64,000 bases of DNA. Source: Sepiola atlantica. Lineage: Eukaryota > Mollusca > Cephalopoda > Sepiida > Sepiolidae. The stretch is taken from positions 107,448,620 to 107,512,619 of the forward strand of contig OY744531.1 of the NCBI GenBank assembly GCA_963556195.1, read 5' to 3'. Each line of letters starts with the position of its first letter. The first letter of the stretch is position 1. Made by a program: the position numbers and the translations under genes. This document shows positions 40,201 to 50,800 of this stretch, piece by piece. The notes under the pieces were generated by a model, which was given only the letters and a program-made list of their open reading frames with translations, was not told the DNA's origin and ran no database searches.

Positions 40201-42526
40201 TAAAAAACAATAATATTTGCTTAACAAATCAAACAAAATCGTCATTTGAAACTTTCCGGGGCACAGAAAAAATAACATTTTATTTAAAAACATTTGATTA
40301 AAAATGTTTCCTTTGAAACAAAAATAAATAAATAAATAAACAGTGGTTTAGCTATGGTTTGTTTGTTCTTTATTTTTATATATGTATTTTAGTTTTTTTT
40401 TTGTCGTAATTTATCGGCTGCCAGTCTTCAATTTAGCATTTGCCAGTTTTCGCCTCGTCAACTCCCGGGCGCTTCCGAGCCCTGCCCGAAGTCATTGAAA
40501 CATAGTGCGTCAGCTATAAGAGTATCCAATATTGTATAAGTCAGATAATCCTCTTAGAAGATCTTTCAAAGGGTTAGGGTTAGTTTTAGGGTTTTGATAA
40601 AAAAAAAAAAAATAAATAAAAAAAATAAATAAATAAATAAATAAATAAAAAAAAAATAATAATAAAAAAAATAAATAAATAAAAAAAAAAAATAAATAAA
40701 TAAATAAATAAAAATAAACATCTAATTACTTACAGTTGTTAGTTTTTTTGTTCTTTATTTTTATATTTGTATTTTAGTTTGATTTTCTTCGTCGTAATTT
40801 AGCGTTTGTCAGTTTTCGCCTCGTCAACTCTTGGGCGCTTCCGTAACCTGCCCGAACGTTGACGACACAAAGTCATGGAAACATCATGCGTAATCTATAA
40901 GAGTACCAAACATTTAGATGCACCATCATATTTAACTTTGATTTGTTCACTTTCTTTTTCGGGAGTTTAGCATCAAGCCGGTCATTTGTATGGTTCTTTG
41001 ATACACCGGGGGAGCGTTCAAAACTTTGTATGATGTATTTTTTTTTTTTTCTCGTGTCTCATCAGATTAGTTTCCGTAAATATCAGTTGCCATTGCTATT
41101 AGTGCCTATTACGTAATGCGGTGTACTAGCTTCGCAGAATTGACTTTTTTTTATAGTAGAACTGAAATTTACTGGTATTTATATCCTTCGTTTTTTCTCC
41201 TATTGTAGACTTTTCAATTTCAAGATATCTTTTCTATATACCAAAACTTTTTTTTTGCGGGGGGGGGGGGGGCAGTTCTATACATTTTCAGCTATATCAT
41301 TAGCATGACAAATATATTGATTTTTTTTTGTTGTTTTAGGCTCATTGTCACATTTATCCAGTGAAGGTGTTCATTGATTACATTAATGATGTTGAACAGT
41401 CGGACATTAAGTCAATGTTGACTGATCTATGCAAGTTGTACTGCGTTCATGGAATCATTGAAAACCTTGGAATCTTCACATTGGTAAGCTACGCTCTTAT
41501 ATATTTTGCTTCTATTTCTATTTCTATCATCTCGACTGAACTTTCAAGACAACCAATGTAAGAGAAGGACACGTTGTCTCCTATGAGTTAATTGGTAAAT
41601 GACCAAGTTAGTGCAACTTGGCAGTTTCACTCGAGAAGAGGAGGACATTCCAAACAAAATTCAGTTACAAATAGCCCTAACCCTAACCCTAAGCCCTAAC
41701 CCTAATCCTAACCCTAAACCCTAAACCCTAACCCTAACCCCCCACACCATGATATGTTCCAATTGACTGATGATGAAACGCAATAATAGTAGAAACTTTT
41801 CAACTCAAATGGACAAAAGTGTGAGAGAGTAAAAAAGATTATCCTTAAAGAGATGAAAAGGTTAAGTTTCAAAGTGGAAATGACATCAAACATAAAACTA
41901 GTTAACTTCTTAGATGTGACATTTAACTTCGATAAAGAAACGTACAACTAACCATAACCTTAACCCTAACCTTAACCCTAACCATAATCCTAACCCTAAC
42001 CCTAACCTTATACTTAGGATAAAGCACATCTAATTTATATTCATCTGTAGAAGTTTCCTACAAGCCGCCATTTTGTTGAAATCTCAATGACTTCTTAGCT
42101 GCCTGCTGATTGGTTCAGGCAAACTACTTCCACCTTGGCTTGACCAATCAGTGGCCTTCTTTTAGGCGAATCTCGGATGGTTAGCTAATTATATAAGCAC
42201 TTGACCGCCATCTTCCCTCTCTCTTTTTTCTTCTGTGGCACAAGACGACACTTCTCTCTCTTTCCTTCTTTAGCACTGCCAAATACACGCCCCCCCCCCT
42301 TGGGGACGCAACAAAGTTTTAATCGAGTTTCGTAATAAATTCACCAGTTTTAGTTTGCATAACTCCTCACGTGCCTAATGAAGACTCATGGGAGTCGAAA
42401 ACGTTAGCAGTTTTGGAGAGTTCCTGTTCACACTCGAGCAGAACATTAGATCATTGGTCCGTCAACATGAAAAGATGGATAAAAAAGAAACAAACAGGAA
42501 TTGTCCCTGTTTTTTAATCAAACATG

Positions 42527-42593
<67 letters not shown>

Positions 42594-43745
42594 AGCCGTA
42601 TTAACAAGCCGAACAAACCAAATTTCTTCTTGCACTAACAGTGAGATTAAAATGCTGATTTATAATTCACACAACAGAAGAACAATACCGTTCTAATATA
42701 ATGATTATGTGTATGCAATCTAATTTGCATATTGCTTTCCAAAAGGACATCTCATTAATTAACTATTTCTATTACATTGTTTTCTAATTCAATGATTGTT
42801 CTTATTTTAATATAACACATAGAAAGTAATTTGAATGAAAATAATAATATGGAGTTTAGGGTGGGAGCAGGAGTTTGTTGTTGTTGTTGTTGTTGATCAC
42901 TCTTCGCTGCTTGCAGTAAATACCTGCTGATTTGGTATTCACAAAGTTACATTCCTCCTAACTTCGAAGCTAATTTGCGGTGGCCAACGGGTAAGTCTCT
43001 TGATTGCGAATCAATGGCGATTTGTGTCTGGAGTTCGCGCCCACCGACCGTCGGAAATTAGCTTCCTGCACTGAAGATTGCGTAAGCATGAAGCATCGAT
43101 GTCTGTAGGTAATAAATAATTAATATTCATTTATAAAATATTGTATATATATATATATATAAATTCAAGAGAAGCTACTAACTCCCATTCCGAAATGTGT
43201 TATTTTTGTATTTTCATCAATTTCTGTATTTATGGCATATTTTCTCATTCTCAAAAGCACACAAAAAAATAAAATATATACACAGGTCTCATAGACTCCA
43301 CTGTTGTTTTCTACAGCAAGTAGTAAATAATCTTTTTTTTTTATTCAGATGGAGAAGAAAAAGCGACTCAAGTTTTACTAAATGATTGGCAAAATGGCTG
43401 CTCCATGCAATGATTGAATGGCATGATTCATTGTTTGGGCCATTTTTCTTGTTAGTTCAGCTAAGTTCAAGCAAATGAGTAACACTGTCAACCTTTTGAT
43501 TTAAGGCCGCAATAAACTTATTTCGCAACACTATTGGCTGTAATTTGAGTTTGGGTGTCAGTCCCACACACACAATTTCTAGCAGAAAAATTGAATCAGA
43601 AATGCTATTAATTTGACAGTGTTAAGTTTCAAAAGTATCTAAAACATTTTTAAGGAAGCTTTCATTTCAAATGAAAATGACTGAAAAAAAGATTTAAATC
43701 AGGAAAGCAAGTCCACAAAATTGAATCCTGCAGTTATGATCGCCA

Positions 43746-43821
<76 letters not shown>

Positions 43822-44201
43822 TTATTTTATTTTATTTTATATATTATATTTTATATTTTATATTAATACTTTTTTTTTTTTTGACATTATTATTTTTTAT
43901 TTTGATTTTTAACGGTCACAACCACGTGACTTTCCAAATTTAAAATTTCTTTTCTTTTTTTCTTCATTTCAGTCTTTCCAAATATGATCTAAAATTAAGA
44001 TCAGATTCTAACTCTGCCTGATGAGATCTCAGTTTATAATAGCTGTTGATCGATACCATCGACATGCCAGTGTCGCAGATTTTGTACATGTCTGTGTAAA
44101 TAAAAATAATCATATATAAAAGCTCTATCTGATATTGAGCACTTTTTATAAACCCGGTTGAAATTCTTTGGATTACTATCCTGTGGATGTTTTGCCTGGA
44201 T

Positions 44202-44245
<44 letters not shown>

Positions 44246-44501
44246 AGCTATGAAAATATATTTATGGCAATTAAGCTACACAGAGGCCCTCGCATTTCAT
44301 TCCCGGGGGGAATCTTCAGCCTGAAGATTCCCCCCGGGCATGAAACGCGGGAACCTCAGTGTAGCTTAATTGTCTTAAATATATTTTCATAGCTTACTAC
44401 CTAGCTGTACTTACGTATCGAGCACTGTTGAAGTAAATACTGAAAATTGATACATAAAAAATTATATCTTCTTATAAAATTTTATGTGGATACATGAAAT
44501 A

Positions 44502-44543
<42 letters not shown>

Positions 44544-46863
44544 AGTGATTTGGTATAGGAGAAATAACCAGAGTGCTCAATTACGTGTGTAAGAGCACAT
44601 GTATGTTTTTTTTCAACAAACATATACATTAGTTTGATCTTCCGTCGATACCTTTGGTTTTGCGGGAACGCTGGAAACTCAGCCCGCAAATGTAACCGTT
44701 TTTCAGTCGATGATTTGATGATGTGATGACATTCAGTGTTTGCATTCAGGTATCAGTGGAAGATCAAACTAATGTATAGTGTTCGTTTAAATAATATATA
44801 TATATATGTAAAATAAAAATGGAATAAAGGATAAGCAAATTAATAACTAGCAAAAATAAACTCAAAAACACATATTGAATAGTTCTACCAAAATATTTCG
44901 ATTGTTAAAATACAATCATCATCAGTTGGTAGCAGAACTTTAATTAAAAACAGAAAAGTTTCAAATTTGTACAAAGAACGCAATTTGAAAAAAAAAATAT
45001 AGTCACGTGTAATAAACAGTAGAAAGGGAGAAAGAAAGACAGAAATGTTAAAAAAGAAAGAAAGAAAGAAAAAATCAGCAGTTAGCATGTAAAAGCCGAT
45101 TAGAAACGCTGTAAGTTAATAAAGTGGGGAAGGAAGATTAGTAGTAATTTAAAATGAATGACAGCAAGGAATTAAACAAAGAAGGAGGAGGAAGACTGAC
45201 TCAAAATAATAGAAGTTATCCGTTATCATATTGATTTAGGTTCATTTTGATTAGAATCAATCTGGCAGAAGATGTAGAAATATTATAGAATCCTGGTCTT
45301 TGAATAATTGTGTTATTATGACGTAGGATTAAACATGATTCTATGAGCCGATGGAGTTTAGTGTCGTGGATATGTTTTATTGAAATCGCCCTCTGTGTAT
45401 TGAAGTGATGACCAAAAGAAATCATGTGGGTACATAACACGTTTGGGGTGTCACAGTTTTTTATAGCACGATTGTGTTCATAGATTCGTTTATTTAACAG
45501 ATGTTGTGTCTCACCAAAATATATTTTTCCGCAATCGGCGCATGGTATAGTGTAAATTCCAGCTTAAGTCGGAGATGTAAGGACTTTATTTTTGTTTTTA
45601 TGTTATACCATGCCAGTCAAGCCAACACCCCTAAAGAAGGAGCCCTCTGGCCTCTAAAAAATTGCCTGGGCAGCCCCGTCAGCATTTCCTGGTCGGGGCG
45701 CCTCAGGCAGTAAGCAATAAACTTACTCCACTCCAAAGAGGGGAGGCAAGGCCTGGGAGGGTGGATCTCCTAGGACTACTCAGGACTAATGCCTCAGCCC
45801 GACGGATAAAGGCCACCGAAATGCCCCAGTTCCTGCCGGGCTGATTGTTGAGAATGAATCCTCGACTGGTATTACCCCATCCCGACGTCCTCAATCGACC
45901 GGAGTTAATGAAAGACTGAACAGGTTAGGGTGGATCCAGGTATTTAATTACTTCCCACCGCAGGAATACGTGACACAAGGTCGAAAGGTAGGGGAAGAGT
46001 CAAGCCAGCGCCCCTAAAGAAGGAGCACTCTGGCCTAGCAAAAATAACCAGGGCAGCCCCGTCGGCATTCCCCCGTAAGGGCGCCTCAGGCAGTAAGCGA
46101 TAAATTTACTCCACCCCAAAGAGGGGAGGCAAGGCCTGGGAGGGTGCACCTCCTAGGACAACCCAGGACAGTATACCTCAGCCCGGCAGATAAAAGGCCA
46201 CTGAAATGGCCCAGTTCCTGCCGGACTGATTGTCGAGAACGAATCCTCGTATTACCTCATCCCGAAGTCCTCAATCAGCCGAAGTTGATGAGAGACTGAA
46301 CGGGATGGGGCGGATCCAACCCTGAGAAGCAGATGCTCCCAGTATTTATGGTGAGTGGAAGGGTTCAAGTAGTCCGTATAAATAAGGTACCATGAAAATT
46401 GTTGTTGTTATTATTACTATTATATTTTATTTACCGTATACTTTTAAAAATTCCAATACCATATTATAAATCTTTATCAACTTTAATTCTTTAAATTCTA
46501 CCATATATTCTATTTAATCGCGTTTAATTAATAAAGTTTGCATTATTTCTTCATTTCATTAAATTGTTTTGTTTGTAAATAAATTGTTTGTTTATTGAAA
46601 AACTTTTAAACGTTTATTTTTATTTAATATAGGAGATTGAAACTTGATATTTCTGATTTGGTTACAACGGTGTGATTATGTTTTCTTTATGTTTAAATCC
46701 GTCATGGATATATTGGGTTTTGCAGTAAATCCAGTATGGCGCTTATCGCATTTTGCAACAAAACCGATTTTTGCAAGCAAAAAAAAAAAACACGGAAAAT
46801 ATCAAAATGTGTAAAAAATGAGTATTGTGTGTTATAGAGTGTTGAAATGTGACTCAAAAAATC

Positions 46864-46922
<59 letters not shown>

Positions 46923-47821
46923 TTATTAAAGACAATATATGCATAATCATATATCATCAGATCCTTTTACTTTGTAGTCTCCTTTGAAGATTCAGCTCAA
47001 TGTTTGTCAATTATTGATAACAGAGCAAAATATAGAACAGTTATTTATTATATTCCAATAACCATGGTTTGTTTTATTACTTTTATTTTTGTTTTTATTT
47101 TTTTCACATTTACAAAAATTCCAAATTTCTGTGAGATATATTTAACGGTCCGTTTCATTTGTTTTGTGCCAAACAACATTTGTATGTCAATATCGTCTTT
47201 GCAACACTACAAAATCATCAGAAAAAGTTCACAAATAATAAGAGTTCTTAGATTAGAGTGTCTTGAAAAACACCCACATCATACATCAGTTTCATTTTAA
47301 GGTGAAAATAAACAAAAGAACAAACAAAATTTTTTAGAGCAGACACCCACATGTGTACGATCAAACTAATCAGCCAGGGTTTCGAATCGTGTGACCGGTG
47401 GTGAATAGTCGTACTTCTATGCTGATGAGTCTCGATTGAAAAGAGACGAAACGTATACGTCCATAGATAAAATAAACAATAACAAATATTTATATTTGAA
47501 GCTCCTCGTTAAAAAGTAGAGCACTGTAAAATGGTAGTAGTAACACAGCGTAGCGTCACTTGCTTTATATGCATCGTTCCTTCACTTATAGAAGTTTGAA
47601 TGCCTGTACGCTTCGCCGCCGTTAATGTGTTAAAATTATCATTGTTTATAAGCTGTTCAGAACTGGCCTAGCGGTTAGCGACGTTGAACTGGGGTTGAAA
47701 AATACTTGTAGTCCAGGGTTTCGAATCGTGTGACCGGTGGTGAATAGTCGTACTTCTATGCTGATGAGTCTCGATTGAAAAGAGACGAAACGTATACGTC
47801 CATAGATAAAAAATAAACAAT

Positions 47822-47885
<64 letters not shown>

Positions 47886-50800
47886 TATATATATATATAG
47901 ATATATATAGATATATATATATAATGTAATATGTTATATTTACAGAGTGATTCATAAGTCACTTAGCTATTTATTTTTGAAATTCTAAAGTTAAAAAATA
48001 CGGTAATACAAAACAGAAAGTTTATTCAACAAATTCATTTATGGGAGTTTAAAATTACAGCAAATTTTCAAAATGTCCACCTTCGTTCTGCATGCATAGC
48101 TCCATTCTTTTTTGCAATAAATGTATGCCTCTTTGTAGCATATTTGATTGATTGAGTGTTGCGCGAAGGAGGCTTTCTGTTCACATCACGTTTCCATTGC
48201 CTTTCAACAAGTGTGGGAGATTCATCAAATTTGGCCATATGAATAACAATAAAAATTCGCTTTTCAATTGTAAATGACATTTTAAATAGCTAAGTGAAGT
48301 GACTTATGAATCACCCTGTATATTTAATATAAAAATTTGAAAAGCAAAAATAAATTGCATCGTTTTTTGGTTTTCAAATTTTAATATAAAATATTCATAC
48401 ACATCGATGCTTCAAAGATGTGATCAATTTTCTTTATTTTTTATGCAATATTTAGATTCATATACGTAATAATAATATAATTTCTTGTTTTTCCAGCCTG
48501 GGCTGTTAAGTGAACGTCAAGTGTCAACACTAAATAATGCCATGTTTGAGCTATTGAACAAAATCCGACCAAATGCTGTTGCTATTGTAGATGCGTTTGC
48601 TATCAGTGACAGAAAATTGAACAGTACTCTGGGTCGTTATGATGGCCACGTGTACGAGGCCCTTCATGACTATGCTATGAGCTCCCCACTCAATAACACA
48701 CACGTGAGTTGTTCATCTTTTATTTCTGTGCGTTGCTCTGTACTTACAGCGATTCTAAGACCGAAACAGATAAGTACTTAGAAAGGCACATATTTAGTCA
48801 CGAAAGCGGGGGCGAATCCGCAGTTGACAACAGCTACGGTTCAAGCTGTTCTATTCTACGATTACACTCCCTCTGTTTCAAATAAGATTTAGCATCATTT
48901 GAAATCATTTTAAATCTGTTTCAATAAAGGAGAGTAGAAAGTGACTAACTTCGGTTTACTTTCTAATTTTGTCCTTTAGTCCTCACATGAGCGATGTTTC
49001 TGACAAAGGGGGAAGAATAACTGTTTTATGTCCTTATTCTCATAATGTTTCACAACTGTTCAGGTGTTCGTCATCCTGTCTTCCGTTAATAAAGGGCTTC
49101 TCCTAAAAATTAATTTGTATGGTATTACTGGACAAATATTTAATATAATTAGATCCTTCCTAACCAAAAGAAAGATCCAGGTTGTCCTCGATGGCCGTTC
49201 TTCTAAGCAACATTACATAAATGCTGGTGTACCCAAGGGATCCATCCTTGAACCTTTACTGTTCCTGATTTTCATAAACGACATCCTTGATGTCATTGAA
49301 ACTGAGATAGGTATATTTGCTGATGAGACCACGCTCTGCTCTCATCATGTGGGCAAAACAGATGCGCACATATCCGAGGCAATGGCTGAATCCTTAGAAA
49401 ATGACCTGCAGGCTATAGTGAATTGGGGTCATAAATGGTTGGTAACTTTTAATACCGCAAAGACAAAGCTCCTTTCCTTCAACAACTACAAGAAACCTCT
49501 TCAACCACCGATTGTCATGGCAAATAACACTCTACCTGAGAGTTCATCATTCAAACTCCTCGGCCTATCATTCACAGGTAACATGAATTGGAACAAATAC
49601 ATTGAAGACATTGCCAAGGCTGCTGCAAAGAAGGTGGGCTCCCTCTACCGTGATAGTAAACTGCTCACACCTGACATTATCCTGTATCTCTACAAAGCCA
49701 CCATCCGCCCATGCATGGAGTATTGTTGCCACATATAGGCTGGGGCATCATCCACTAGTCTCTCTCTTAGACAAGGTCCAAAAAAGAGTCACTAACTTAA
49801 TAAGTTCCTCACTATCCACCAAGCTCCAGCCCCTATCCCACCGCCGTAATGTTGCATCCTTGTGCCTGTTTTACAAATACTTCAATGGATTATGCTCCGA
49901 TGAACTGGCTACTCTGGTGTCCCCTCGACGTAAATACACTAGACCAACCCGACAATCAGCTAAATCCCAACCATTCACTGTGGAGGTCTCCAGATGCCGA
50001 AGAGCCTTCTACTCCATTAGCTTCTTTCCTCGTGCTGCCAGCCTCTGGAACTCCCTTCCTGCTCCCTGTTTCCCGACTGTACTGACATGCAGAAATAATG
50101 TAAACAGACATCTCGCTGCACAGCCCCCAACTTAGGATGCCCCCCAAAACCTACAGCCTATTTCTCAGTAGCCCCTTATGTCTACAGTGGCGGCCTGCCT
50201 TGTTTGGGGTGAAATATGTTAAAATATATATAATAATTACTATATTTATTCCTAGATCACGTAGTCTCTCAAATACAACATCTACATAGACAGTGGCCAC
50301 TATACTTACTCACTGCAAATTTGCTACTCTACCCCCACTCAAAACACGGCCAGATTTTTATTTCATTCGGAACCGTTAGACAGAAACACTGCCAATTACA
50401 GATTACGGGAATATCATTCCATAATATCGCATAATTTCATCAACATATAATAAGTACTATATTTATTCTTAGACCACTTACTCTCTCAAATACAACATCC
50501 ACATAGACAGTGTTAAAAAAAGAAAAAAAAAAGATGATCATTCATGCTGAAACAGTGATGGAAATTTTGCGCTCTCATTTGGCATTGAAAATATGCATTC
50601 ATTTCATCCAGTCAGTTAGCAAAATTCAAATAAACTCACAGCTTTTAAAGACATCTTTACAACTTTTCTACGCAGATATTTTAAAAGCCCCCCCACCCCT
50701 CAAAAGTCTCATGCCATAAATGCATTTTTAGAATAATATGCTTAGGTTTTCAGGTTAAATACTGAAAATCATCCATTTTGATTTTTGCATTTATTCAAAA

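Noticed and set aside
44030..44080. Hammerhead in family R (gcctgatgagatctcag)
   Set aside because: CTGATGA is present but no GAAA follows at the right distance; GATA after gatc is not convincing.
49321..49350. Reverse transcriptase of LINE copy D as an active gene
   Set aside because: FADE replaces the F/YADD catalytic motif, a stop follows at 49738 and the 5' part is missing.
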